Shown: one piece after another, positions 1 through 9,230 of the stretch
How the letters are laid out: every line of letters begins with the position of its first letter
How positions within the stretch are numbered: the first letter of the stretch is position 1
Assembly (NCBI RefSeq): GCF_030499535.1
Contig: NZ_JASTLB010000001.1
Span: 4,464,001-4,528,000, forward strand
Length of the DNA stretch: 64,000 nucleotides
Direction of reading: 5' to 3'
From: Streptomyces sp. TG1A-8
Lineage (GTDB): Bacteria; Actinomycetota; Actinomycetes; Streptomycetales; Streptomycetaceae
Notes under the pieces: model-generated
The model's database searches: none
Seen by the model: the letters and a program-made list of their open reading frames with translations, nothing else
Told to the model about the DNA's origin: nothing
Position numbers and translations under genes: made by a program

Positions 1-266
1 CGGTCCTCACCTTCAGCGAGCCCGAGGCGACGCTCTACCCCCTCAACACGGACGTCTCCACCCTCGCCTACACCCTCTGGCTCCTGCACCACGAGCGCAC
101 GACCGACGAGCACCTGTCCCACGAACTCACCACGGACGCCTACGACCAACTGGCCGCGGCCATGCTCCACACCCTGGCCGCCGTGGACCCCACGGGCACC
201 CGCCCCCGCACGGACTGGCACTACTGGACGGAACTCTTCCGGGACGAAGCGGGCGGAGTGCTCTGA
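1..266 (+). CDS. Partial CDS (3' end only), probable SUKH-4 type immunity protein
   Basis: An open frame enters from the left edge (first full codon at position 3) and stops at TGA 264-266, giving about 87 residues with no start inside the window. The C-terminal pattern (an LNTDVSTLAYTLWLLHHER segment, then a helical stretch with a VDPTG turn, then WHYWTELFRDEAGGVL at the end) resembles the tail of SUKH-4 immunity proteins, which usually end in a Trp-containing helix and a Gly-x-Leu terminus. SUKH-4 proteins are known partners of nucleic-acid deaminases and other polymorphic toxins; whether such a toxin lies to the left cannot be seen. The family call is from pattern memory and moderately weak; that the frame is coding is clear from codon bias and the run of conserved-looking aromatic positions. 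Confidence 0.6.
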   Translation, partial: VLTFSEPEATLYPLNTDVSTLAYTLWLLHHERTTDEHLSHELTTDAYDQLAAAMLHTLAAVDPTGTRPRTDWHYWTELFRDEAGGVL

Positions 267-386
267 AACCGCCGGGCCGAGTCCGCACGGGACGTTACGA
301 ACAGGTGACCGTCACCACCGAAACGGCACCCCGGACACCACGACCGGCGCTACGGTCGGCGCTTCCGACACGTCCTGGGGGGACAC

Positions 387-884
387 ATGACACATCCGTA
401 CGCCATACCGCCGCAGCCGCCCGTCAGAGCGGCCCGGAAGTGGGCGCGCAAGCGGTACGTACTGCCGGCGATCGGTCTCGCCTTCTTCCTCGGCATCGGC
501 GCCGGCGCCAACGGCCAGGAGAACGGTGACGACGCGAAGGCGGCGGCCGCCGGGATCCAGCCGGCCACCACGGTCACCGCGACGGCCACGGCCACGGCCA
601 CGGAGACCGCGGCACCGGAGCCCGCGCCGACGGTGACGGCGACGAAGACGGTCGAGGTGAAGGTGAGGGTGACCGTCACCGCGAAGGCGGCCGTCGCGGA
701 TTCGGGAAGCGGCGGCAGTTCGTCCGGCGGGTCGTCGGGGAGCGGCGGTTCGAGCTCTTCGGGGGGTTCCGGCACGACCGGGAGCGGCGCCACGGCTCTC
801 TGCAACGACGGCACCTACTCCTACGCCGCCCACCACCAGGGCGCCTGCTCGCACCACGGGGGCGTCGCCGTCTTCTACAGGTAG
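387..884 (+). CDS. Secreted/membrane-anchored DUF3761 protein
   Basis: 165 residues. An N-terminal basic segment (KWARKRY) is followed by one hydrophobic stretch at about residues 26-41, then a long linker of Ala/Thr/Val repeats (TATATAT) and a Ser/Gly-rich run (about residues 105-132). The last 30 residues, with LCNDGTYSYAAHHQGACSHH followed by GGVAVFYR, match the DUF3761 domain, a small Cys/His-containing module of unknown function found at the C-terminus of actinobacterial exported proteins. The ATG is preceded by a purine-rich TGGGGGGAC. The architecture (anchor, flexible linker, small terminal domain) suggests display outside the membrane. Function unknown. Confidence 0.85.
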   Translation: MTHPYAIPPQPPVRAARKWARKRYVLPAIGLAFFLGIGAGANGQENGDDAKAAAAGIQPATTVTATATATATETAAPEPAPTVTATKTVEVKVRVTVTAKAAVADSGSGGSSSGGSSGSGGSSSSGGSGTTGSGATALCNDGTYSYAAHHQGACSHHGGVAVFYR

Positions 885-1051
885 GACGGGCACCCGGACC
901 GGGTGCGGCCCGGCCGGTGGCACGACGCGGCGTCAGCCACCGGCCGGGCCACGGCCGCCGCGGTGGCGGCCACCACGCCGACCGGTGCTCCGGCGCCGAG
1001 ACGCCCGCACCGAACGCCGCTCCAACCGGCCCGGGCACTGCGCCGGCGTAC

Positions 1052-1126
1052 TGGAGGCCGTGGCGGGAATCGAACCCGCGTAACTCGCTTTGCAGGCGAG
1101 TCCCTGAACCACTCGGGCACACGGCC
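1052..1126 (-). tRNA. tRNA-Cys (GCA)
   Basis: On the minus strand the acceptor arms are GGCCGTG (1126-1120) and CACGGCC (1062-1056), with discriminator T at 1055 and an encoded CCA at 1054-1052. A short D stem (CCC/GGG), anticodon stem CTCGC/GCGAG enclosing CTGCAAA (anticodon GCA), a 4-nt variable loop and a T arm GCGGG-TTCGATT-CCCGC complete a normal cloverleaf. It lies in a short intergenic stretch between the DUF3761 gene and the divergent MFS gene. Confidence 0.95.
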
Positions 1127-1299
1127 GTGTTCGTGGAACGAACGTACGGCGGGGCCCGGCGGGACTCAAGGGGGACCGGGGGGCTGCAACGGGACTGCCA
1201 CACGGCGTTCACGAAACCCCGGACGCACGACCGGGGGCGGAGGGGCGGCCGGGTCCTGGACAGGGGCCAAAGCGTGTTGTGCGCCTTACCCTGGCGGGC

Positions 1300-2745
1300 A
1301 TGAGCGCCCTTGGATCCCCTGATGCCGCCGTTGCGGACGATGCCGCCCGGCCGGACGGCGGTGTGCTGAGCCGGGCCCACCGGGCACTGAGCGTCGGCAT
1401 CGTCTCCGTCGTGCTGCTCATCGCCTTCGAGGCGACCGCCGTCGGGACCGCCATGCCCGTCGCGGCGCGGGAGCTGGACGGACTGGCGCTGTACGCCTTC
1501 GCCTTCTCCGGGTACTTCACGACCAGCCTGTTCGGCATGGTGCTCGCCGGGCAGTGGTCCGACCGGAAGGGGCCGCTGGGCGCGCTGACGACGGGGATCG
1601 CCGCCTTCGCCGCGGGACTCCTGGTCGCCGGGACCGCCCGGGTCATGTGGGTGTTCATCCTGGGGCGCGCCGTGCAGGGGCTCGGCGGCGGGCTGGTCAT
1701 CGTCGCCCTGTACGTCGTCGTGGGGCGCGCCTATCCGGAGCGGCTGCGCCCCGCCATCATGGCCGCCTTCGCCGCCTCCTGGGTCGTCCCGTCCGTCGTC
1801 GGCCCCCTCGCCTCGGGCGCCGTCACCGAACACCTCGGCTGGCGATGGGTGTTCCTCGGCATCCCGGTCCTGGTCGTCTTCCCGCTCGCCCTGGCCCTGC
1901 CGCAGATCAGGCGGCGGACGGCCGGCCCGGTGGGCGGCTCCGGCGGCTCCGGCGCCTTCGACCGGCGCCGCATCCGGCTCGCCCTCGCCGTCTCCCTGGG
2001 CGCCGGGCTCCTGCAGTACGCCGCCCAGGACCTGCGCCCGCTCTCCCTCCTCCCCGGCCTCGCCGGCGCCGCCCTGCTGGCGCCGGCCGTCCTGGCCCTG
2101 CTGCCGCGCGGCACCTACCGCGCGGCCCGCGGGCTGCCCTCCGTCGTGCTGCTGCGCGGAGTGTCCGCCGGGTCCTTCATCGCGGCCGAGTCCTTCGTCC
2201 CGCTGATGCTGGTCACCCAGCGCGGGCTGTCGCCGACGATGGCCGGGTTCTCGCTGGCGGCCGGCGGGGGGACGTGGGCGCTGGGGTCGTGGGTGCAGTC
2301 ACGGCCGGGCGCGGAGCCGTACCGGGGGCGGCTGATGACCTCGGGGATGGTGCTGGTCGCCGCCGCGATCACCGCCGCGCCGAGCGTGCTCCTGCCCGCC
2401 GTGCCCGTGTGGACCGTCGCCGTCGCCTGGGGCTTCGGCTGCTTCGGGATGGGCCTGGTGATCTCCTCCACCAGCGTGCTGCTGCTCCAGCTGTCCGCCC
2501 CCGAGGAGGCCGGCGCGAACTCCGCCGCCCTGCAGATCTCCGACGCCCTCTCCAACGTGGTCCTGCTGGCCGCGACCGGCGCCGCCTTCGCCGCGCTGGG
2601 CGGCGGCGGCACGGCGGCCACCACGGCCACGGCGGCGGACGCCGCGCGTCCCGCCGCGTTCGCGGCCGTCTTCCTGCCGATGGCGGTGGTCGCGCTCGCG
2701 GGGGCCTGGGTGACGACGCGGGTGCACGAGGAGGGGCGCGGGTGA
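1300..2745 (+). CDS. MFS transporter (multidrug-efflux type)
   Basis: 481 residues with about 12-14 hydrophobic segments, beginning near residue 28. The loop after TM2 carries GQWSDRKGP, the major-facilitator cytoplasmic motif (G-x-x-x-D-R-x-G-x-x), and TM4 begins near GRAVQGLGGGLVIVALYVVV, typical of drug:H+ antiporters. No substrate can be read from sequence. I chose ATG 1300 over a GTG at 1279 because residues from MSALG onward look like normal N-terminal sequence and a -10-like TTACCC lies just upstream, compatible with a very short leader. The 3' end runs directly into a zone of degenerate tandem repeats (2731-2850), so the last few residues (EEGRG) may be part of that repeat. Confidence 0.9.
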   Translation: MSALGSPDAAVADDAARPDGGVLSRAHRALSVGIVSVVLLIAFEATAVGTAMPVAARELDGLALYAFAFSGYFTTSLFGMVLAGQWSDRKGPLGALTTGIAAFAAGLLVAGTARVMWVFILGRAVQGLGGGLVIVALYVVVGRAYPERLRPAIMAAFAASWVVPSVVGPLASGAVTEHLGWRWVFLGIPVLVVFPLALALPQIRRRTAGPVGGSGGSGAFDRRRIRLALAVSLGAGLLQYAAQDLRPLSLLPGLAGAALLAPAVLALLPRGTYRAARGLPSVVLLRGVSAGSFIAAESFVPLMLVTQRGLSPTMAGFSLAAGGGTWALGSWVQSRPGAEPYRGRLMTSGMVLVAAAITAAPSVLLPAVPVWTVAVAWGFGCFGMGLVISSTSVLLLQLSAPEEAGANSAALQISDALSNVVLLAATGAAFAALGGGGTAATTATAADAARPAAFAAVFLPMAVVALAGAWVTTRVHEEGRG

Positions 2746-3075
2746 CGGCACGGTCCCGGGGGTGGGGGAAGGCGCGGGTGGCGGCACGGCTCCGAGGAGG
2801 AGGGGCGCCGGTGACGGCACGGCTCCGAGGGGGCGCGGGTGGCGGTACCGGGGCCGACCGGATGCGCGGGCCCGGCGCGGGGCGGTGCGCACGGCCCGGT
2901 CGTGCGGTGCGGCGCCCGGTGCGGGGGGAAGGGGGCGCGGCGATCGCGGGGCTGTGACGTGGGTCGCAACCGGGGGCGACCCGGCCCCGTCCGCACGGTG
3001 ACGCCACCGGGCCGCCGATAGGGTGGCCCGGTTGTCATACGTAGCCGAGCCGCCCTACCCCTGACCACGGAGACC
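2746..3075. other. Intergenic region with degenerate tandem repeats
   Basis: 330 bp without a convincing gene. The first part holds about four imperfect copies of a roughly 28-36 bp unit with the core GGCGCGGGTGGCGGCACGG (copies near 2735, 2771, 2804 and 2832), the first overlapping the end of the MFS gene. Further right, ACCGGGCC (3006-3013) and GGCCCGGT (3025-3032) form an 8-bp stem, probably the terminator-like element before the helicase gene. A TTGTCA at 3032-3037 is a possible -35 for the helicase gene. Confidence 0.6.
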
Positions 3076-4926
3076 GTGACTACCGCCCGCCCGTCGCCCG
3101 CCGCCACCCTCCCCGGAGGGCCGCCCCCAGGGTCCGCCCCCATGACCGTTTCCTCCTCCCACCACCTGTCCCCCGCCTTCCCGGGCCGCGCCCCCTGGGG
3201 CACCGCCGGCAAGCTGCGCGCCTGGCAGCAGGGGGCGATGGAGAAGTACGTCCAGGAGCAGCCGCGCGACTTCCTCGCCGTCGCCACGCCCGGCGCCGGA
3301 AAGACGACCTTCGCGCTGACCCTGGCCTCCTGGCTGCTGCACCACCACGTCGTGCAGCAGGTGACCGTGGTCGCGCCCACCGAGCACCTGAAGAAGCAGT
3401 GGGCGGAGGCCGCCGCCCGGGTGGGGATCAAGCTCGACCCCGAGTACAGCGCCGGCCCCCTCGGCAAGGAGTACGACGGGATCGCCGTCACGTACGCCGG
3501 TGTCGGGGTGCGGCCCATGCTGCACCGCAACCGCGTCGAGCAGCGCAAGACCCTCGTGATCCTCGACGAGATCCACCACGCCGGTGACTCCAAGTCGTGG
3601 GGCGAGGCGTGTCTGGAGGCGTTCGAGCCGGCGACCCGGCGGCTCGCGCTGACCGGTACGCCCTTCCGGTCCGACACCAACCCCATCCCCTTCGTGACGT
3701 ACGAGGAGGGCCAGGACGGCATCCGCCGGTCGGCCGCCGACTACACGTACGGGTACGGCTCCGCGCTCGCGGACGGCGTCGTGCGCCCCGTCATCTTCCT
3801 CTCCTACAGCGGCAACATGCGCTGGCGCACCAAGGCCGGCGACGAGGTCGCGGCCCGGCTCGGCGAGCCGATGACGAAGGACGCGGTCAGCCAGGCCTGG
3901 CGCACCGCCCTCGACCCGCGCGGCGACTGGATGCCCAGCGTGCTGCGCGCCGCCGACCAGCGGCTGACCGAGGTCCGCAAGGCCATCCCGGACGCCGGCG
4001 CCCTCGTCATCGCCTCCGACCAGGACTCCGCCCGCGCCTACGCCAAGCTCATCCGCGAGATCACCGGCACGAAGGCCACCCTCGTGCTGTCCGACGACGT
4101 CGGCGCCTCCAAGAGGATCGACGAGTTCGGCGGGAGCGACGACCGCTGGATGGTCGCGGTGCGGATGGTGTCCGAGGGCGTCGACGTGCCGCGGCTCGCG
4201 GTGGGCGTGTACGCGACGACCATCTCGACGCCCCTGTTCTTCGCCCAGGCCGTCGGGCGCTTCGTACGCTCCCGGCGGCGCGGCGAGACCGCGTCCGTAT
4301 TCCTGCCGACCGTGCCCGACCTGCTGACCTTCGCCAACGAGATGGAGAAGGAACGGGACCACGCCCTCGACAAGCCGAAGAAGGAGGGCGAGGAGGACCC
4401 GTACGCCGAATCCGAGAAGGAGATGGAGGAGGCGAACAAGCAGCAGGACGAGGACACCGGCGAGCAGGACATGCTGCCCTTCGAGGCGCTGGAGTCCGAC
4501 GCCGTCTTCGACCGCGTGCTGTACGACGGCGCCGAGTTCGGCATGCAGGCCCACCCGGGCAGCGAGGAGGAGCAGGACTACCTCGGCATCCCGGGCCTGC
4601 TCGAACCCGAGCAGGTGCAGCTGCTGCTGCAGAAGCGGCAGGCCCGGCAGATCGCGCACAGCCGCAAGAGGCCGGACACCGAGGCCGACCTGCTGGAGCT
4701 GCCCGCCGAGCGGCGGCCGGTGGTCACGCACAAGGAGCTGATGGAGCTGCGCAAGAAGCTCAACACCATGGTCAGCGCCTACGTCCACCAGAGCGGCAAG
4801 CCGCACGGCGTGATCCACACCGAACTGCGCCGCGTGTGCGGTGGTCCGCCGAGCGCCGAGGCCACGGCCGGGCAGCTGCGCCAGCGCATCGACAAGGTGC
4901 AGGAGTGGGCCACCCGCATGCGGTGA
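3076..4926 (+). CDS. DEAD/DEAH-box (SF2) helicase
   Basis: 616 residues from GTG 3076; an in-frame ATG at 3142 would give 594. Superfamily 2 motifs appear in order: Walker A ATPGAGKTT (about residue 73-81), motif Ib region VVAPTEHLKKQW, motif II DEIHHAG (a DEIH box), motif III-like LTGTPFRSD, then in the second RecA lobe SEGVDVPRLAVGVYAT (motif V) and QAVGRFVRSRRRGE (motif VI). An acidic, Glu/Lys-rich linker follows (about residues 415-470), and the last 100 residues are helical. The protein would act on nucleic acid in the cytoplasm; whether on RNA or DNA is not evident. It stands alone between long intergenic stretches. Family-level call is firm, cellular role unknown. Confidence 0.93.
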   Translation: MTTARPSPAATLPGGPPPGSAPMTVSSSHHLSPAFPGRAPWGTAGKLRAWQQGAMEKYVQEQPRDFLAVATPGAGKTTFALTLASWLLHHHVVQQVTVVAPTEHLKKQWAEAAARVGIKLDPEYSAGPLGKEYDGIAVTYAGVGVRPMLHRNRVEQRKTLVILDEIHHAGDSKSWGEACLEAFEPATRRLALTGTPFRSDTNPIPFVTYEEGQDGIRRSAADYTYGYGSALADGVVRPVIFLSYSGNMRWRTKAGDEVAARLGEPMTKDAVSQAWRTALDPRGDWMPSVLRAADQRLTEVRKAIPDAGALVIASDQDSARAYAKLIREITGTKATLVLSDDVGASKRIDEFGGSDDRWMVAVRMVSEGVDVPRLAVGVYATTISTPLFFAQAVGRFVRSRRRGETASVFLPTVPDLLTFANEMEKERDHALDKPKKEGEEDPYAESEKEMEEANKQQDEDTGEQDMLPFEALESDAVFDRVLYDGAEFGMQAHPGSEEEQDYLGIPGLLEPEQVQLLLQKRQARQIAHSRKRPDTEADLLELPAERRPVVTHKELMELRKKLNTMVSAYVHQSGKPHGVIHTELRRVCGGPPSAEATAGQLRQRIDKVQEWATRMR

Positions 4927-5303
4927 CGCCCGGCCGCTTCCCCGCCGCCCGCCTGCCCGTCCGGTCCGGTGGGGGAGGGGCCCGTGGGGTTCCGGGAGGG
5001 CCCCCGGGCACGGCCGGCGTCTCCCGGTGATGTGCGCGTATGCGGACGAAAGCAGGCAGGCCTGCCCCCGACCCGCCCGGATTGTGGACCGAGGCTTCCG
5101 CTCAGCGAACCGGCTTCGCTACTGTCCCGCTACGCACACGCCCCGTGGCAGCGCTGCCGCGGAGCGCAGCCGTGCAGCGACTGGGCCCGGAGCCGCCGGG
5201 CCGTCCTGTTGATCGGCGGCCTCTGAAGCGCGTCGCCGACGGGACTCGGTGACGCCTCCGTCGCTCAGGGACCGCCGGCCTCACCACCAAAGGAGTGGGC
5301 GTC
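4927..5303. other. Intergenic region upstream of the IclR-type gene
   Basis: 377 bp with no frame that has convincing coding character. It is GC-rich up to about 5030, then slightly richer in A/T (5080-5150), where a promoter for the downstream regulator gene probably lies. The only clear element is an AAAGGAG ribosome-binding site at 5288-5294 just before the regulator's start. Confidence 0.5.
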
Positions 5304-5945
5304 GTGACCGCGGAGACCTCCCAGACGCTCGACCGGGGACTGCGCGTCCTCAAACTGCTGGCCGACACGGACCACGGACTGACCGTCACCGAGCTTTCCC
5401 ACAAACTGGGCGTGAACCGGACCGTGGTGTACCGGCTGCTCGCCACCCTGGAGCAGCACGCGCTCGTACGGCGCGACCTGGGCGGGCGTGCCCGGGTCGG
5501 GCTGGGGGTGCTGCGGCTGGGACGCCAGGTGCACCCGCTGGTGCGGGAGGCCGCGCTGCCCGCGCTGCGGTCGCTGGCCGAGGACATAGGGGCGACCGCC
5601 CACCTGACCCTGGTGGACGGCACGGAGGCGCTGGCGGTCGCCGTGGTCGAGCCCACCTGGACGGACTACCACGTGGCCTACCGGGCCGGGTTCCGCCACC
5701 CCCTGGACCGGGGCGCGGCCGGCAGGGCGATCCTCGCCGCCCGGCGGTCGCCGTCGGCCGACCCCGGCTTCACCCTCACGCACGGGGAGCTGGAGACGGG
5801 GGCGTGCGGCGCCGCGGCGCCGCTGGTGGGGGTGACCGGCGTGGAGGGGAGCGTGGGCGTGGTGATGCTCGCGGAATCCGTCCCGGAGCGGGTGGGCCGG
5901 CGGGTGGTGGACGCGGCCAGGGAGGTCGCGGAGGCGCTGCGCTGA
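5304..5945 (+). CDS. IclR-family transcriptional regulator
   Basis: 213 residues. The N-terminal winged helix-turn-helix is recognisable: LDRGLRVLKLLADTDHGLTVTELSHKLGV followed by NRTVVYRLLATLEQHALVRRD. The C-terminal part fits the IclR effector domain (LRSLAEDIGATAHLTLVDGTEALAVAVV, then RHPLDRGAAGRAIL), although it is shorter than the usual roughly 250 residues. Start: GTG 5304 has AAAGGAG at proper spacing; GTG 5295 abuts the Shine-Dalgarno sequence and is unlikely. IclR proteins typically repress catabolic operons; a hydroxyphenylpyruvate dioxygenase gene and an AsnC regulator lie 2 kb away, so a role in aromatic amino acid catabolism is possible but is only inference. Confidence 0.88.
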   Translation: MTAETSQTLDRGLRVLKLLADTDHGLTVTELSHKLGVNRTVVYRLLATLEQHALVRRDLGGRARVGLGVLRLGRQVHPLVREAALPALRSLAEDIGATAHLTLVDGTEALAVAVVEPTWTDYHVAYRAGFRHPLDRGAAGRAILAARRSPSADPGFTLTHGELETGACGAAAPLVGVTGVEGSVGVVMLAESVPERVGRRVVDAAREVAEALR

Positions 5946-6089
5946 CGCGGCGGGCGAGCCGGGGCGGACCCCGTCCCGCGCCCCGGACCCGCGCCCCGTG
6001 CCCACGTCCCGGACCCGCGTCCGCGCTCCCGCCCCCACCCGGCGAACCCGTGCCCCGCCCGCGCCGGCCCCCCGCGTTAGATTGACCCC

Positions 6090-6881
6090 GTGCTCTCACG
6101 TCTCACGCGTCCCCAGGCCGTCGCCGTCTGTGCCCTGCCCGTCGTGGCCCTGTTCGCCACCACGGTGTTCGCGCCGCTGCCGTTCTCGGTGGCGCAGCCC
6201 GGGATGACGGCGAACGTGCTCGGCGGGAACAGGGGCACCCCGGTGATCACCGTGTCCGGCGCGCCGACCCGCAGGACCAGCGGGCAGCTGCGGATGACCA
6301 CCATCGAGGCGACCGGCCCGGACGCGCGGGTGTCCCTCGGGGACGTGCTCGGCAACTGGTTCCGCACGGACCGCGCCGTCATGCCGCGCGACTCGGTCTA
6401 CCCGAGCGGCGACAGCGTCAAGGAGATCGAGAGGCACAACACCGAGCAGATGCGGCAGTCCCAGGACGCGGCGGCCCGGGCGGCGCTGGAGTACCTGGAC
6501 CTCAGCGCCGACGACGTGAAGGTCACGCTGCGGCTCGCGGACGTGGGCGGGCCCAGCGCGGGACTGCTGTTCACACTGGGGGTCATCGACAAGCTGGACG
6601 GCGACGGCAGCGGCGGCGACCTGACGGGCGGCCGCACCATCGCCGGTACGGGGACCATCGATGCCGCCGGAAAGGTCGGCGCGGTCGGCGGGGTGGCCCT
6701 GAAGACGCGGGCCGCGCGGCGGGACGGCGCGACCGTCTTCCTGGTGCCGAAGGCGGAGTGCGCCGACGCGAAGGCCGAGCTGCCCCGGGGCCTGCGGCTG
6801 GTCCCCGTCACCACCCTGAAGGGCGCGGTCGACTCCCTGGTGGCACTGGAGAAGGGCAGGGGCCCGGTACCGGGCTGCTGA
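6090..6881 (+). CDS. Lon-like (S16 family) membrane-anchored serine protease without ATPase domain
   Basis: 263 residues. Residues 8-30 form an uncleaved-looking hydrophobic segment, so the protein is probably exported and anchored. Residues about 120-245 match the Lon proteolytic domain: the nucleophile motif GGPSAGLLF (Ser156) and the downstream GAVGGVALKTRAA (Lys205) form the expected Ser-Lys dyad, and GTGTIDAAGKVGAVGG is the characteristic strand pair before the lysine. No AAA+ module is present. A PDZ domain, common in the related YlbL group, is not obvious: only about 90 residues separate the anchor from the protease domain. Substrates are unknown. GTG start at 6090. Confidence 0.85.
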   Translation: MLSRLTRPQAVAVCALPVVALFATTVFAPLPFSVAQPGMTANVLGGNRGTPVITVSGAPTRRTSGQLRMTTIEATGPDARVSLGDVLGNWFRTDRAVMPRDSVYPSGDSVKEIERHNTEQMRQSQDAAARAALEYLDLSADDVKVTLRLADVGGPSAGLLFTLGVIDKLDGDGSGGDLTGGRTIAGTGTIDAAGKVGAVGGVALKTRAARRDGATVFLVPKAECADAKAELPRGLRLVPVTTLKGAVDSLVALEKGRGPVPGC

Positions 6882-6918
6882 CGCGCGCGGGACGCCCGCC
6901 CCCCGACCCCCTCCTGCT

Positions 6919-7392
6919 TCACCCGCTGTCCGCCGCCGCCTGCTCCACCAGCGGGATGATCCGCAGCGGGACGGGGTTCTCCATGACGATCGCCGTGGAG
7001 GCCCGGACGATGCCGTCGAAGCCGACGACACGGTCGATCACCCGCTGGAGGTCGGCGTTGGAGCGGGCCACCAGCCGGCACAGCATGTCCCCGCTGCCGG
7101 TGGTGGTCAGCAGCTCCAGCACCTCCGGCACGGTCGACAGGTACGCCCGGACATCGGCTCCCTGGCCCTGCCGGATCTGCAGCGTGGCGAACGCGGTGAC
7201 CGGGTAGCCGAGGGCCGCCGGGTCCACCTGGGGGCCGAATCCGCGGATGACCCCGTTCGCCTGGAGCCGGTCCAGCCGGGCCTGCACGGTGCCCCGGGCG
7301 ACCCCGAGCCGCCGGGACATCTCCAGCACCCCGACGCGCGGCTCCCGCGCCAGCAGCACGATGATCCGCCCGTCCAGCCGATCGATCCCCAC
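6919..7392 (-). CDS. Lrp/AsnC-family transcriptional regulator
   Basis: 157 residues. The N-terminal helix-turn-helix is IDRLDGRIIVLLAREPRVGV then LEMSRRLGVARGTVQARLDRL, followed by the glycine-rich RAM effector-binding domain (YPVTAFATLQIRQG, GSGDMLCRLVARSNADLQRVID). The start is GTG 7392 with GGGGGAT upstream. It is divergent from hppD, with a perfect 8-bp-arm inverted repeat between the two genes, so it most likely controls hppD (and itself) in response to an aromatic amino acid or a catabolite. That regulatory link is inferred from position only. Confidence 0.92.
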   Translation of the reverse strand: MGIDRLDGRIIVLLAREPRVGVLEMSRRLGVARGTVQARLDRLQANGVIRGFGPQVDPAALGYPVTAFATLQIRQGQGADVRAYLSTVPEVLELLTTTGSGDMLCRLVARSNADLQRVIDRVVGFDGIVRASTAIVMENPVPLRIIPLVEQAAADSG

Positions 7393-7426
7393 GGCGATCC
7401 CCCGAGATGGTCATCCTGTACAGAAA

Positions 7427-8661
<1,235 letters not shown>

Positions 8662-8760
8662 CGGACCCGGCGGCGGAGAGGAACCGGCCCCTCCCGCCGC
8701 ACCGCTCCCCCGCCGCCCGGCACCGGCCGGCCACCGCGGCGCGGTCCGCCGGTGCCGGGC

Positions 8761-9132
8761 TCACGGCACCGGCACGGCGCCGTCGCCCTCGTCGGGCACC
8801 GCCTCGTCGGGCACCGCCTCCCCGGACGGCTCCCCGGGCGGCTCCCTCGGCTCCCGCACCACCGCCGGCACCACCGCCCGCACCACCGCCGGCACCTGCG
8901 CCGGCCCCCGGGCGCGCGGTCCCGGAGCCGGCGCGGGCGCCCGGACCCGGTGCGCCCCGGACGGCGGCAGGGCCAGCACCGCGCCCGCCACGGCCCCGCC
9001 CACCAGGACGGCGACCAGCAGCCGCCGCAGCGGCCGCCGGGAACGGCGCGCCCGAGGCGGCCCGGCGTCCGGGGGCGTGCCCGGCGCGGAAGGACCACGG
9101 TGCCCGCACCGGCCGCAGTGTCGGATTCCCAT
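8761..9132 (-). CDS. Small zinc-ribbon-like membrane protein, hypothetical
   Basis: 123 residues from ATG 9132 (an in-frame GTG at 9141 adds three). It opens with CGRCGH, a possible half zinc ribbon, then a basic ARRSRRPLRR stretch, a single hydrophobic segment LLVAVLVGGAVAGAVLALP (about residues 33-51), and a Pro/Arg/Glu-rich tail. The layout suggests an inner-membrane protein with a short cytoplasmic Cys pair and an extracytoplasmic disordered tail. It sits between hppD and the flavoprotein gene on the opposite strand. No family recognised; the gene is likely but not certain. Confidence 0.55.
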   Translation of the reverse strand: MGIRHCGRCGHRGPSAPGTPPDAGPPRARRSRRPLRRLLVAVLVGGAVAGAVLALPPSGAHRVRAPAPAPGPRARGPAQVPAVVRAVVPAVVREPREPPGEPSGEAVPDEAVPDEGDGAVPVP

Positions 9133-9230
9133 GGTGCCCACTGTGCGTCGGCGGGGCAGGCGCGTCCGGGCGGCCCGAGGACGGCGCGGGCGGGGTTCAC
9201 ACCGATGGCCGCGAGTGCCACGCTGTGATC

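Noticed and set aside
305..529. Small ORF overlapping the DUF3761 gene start
   Set aside because: Composition is unlike a protein and the DUF3761 reading frame carries the conserved domain.
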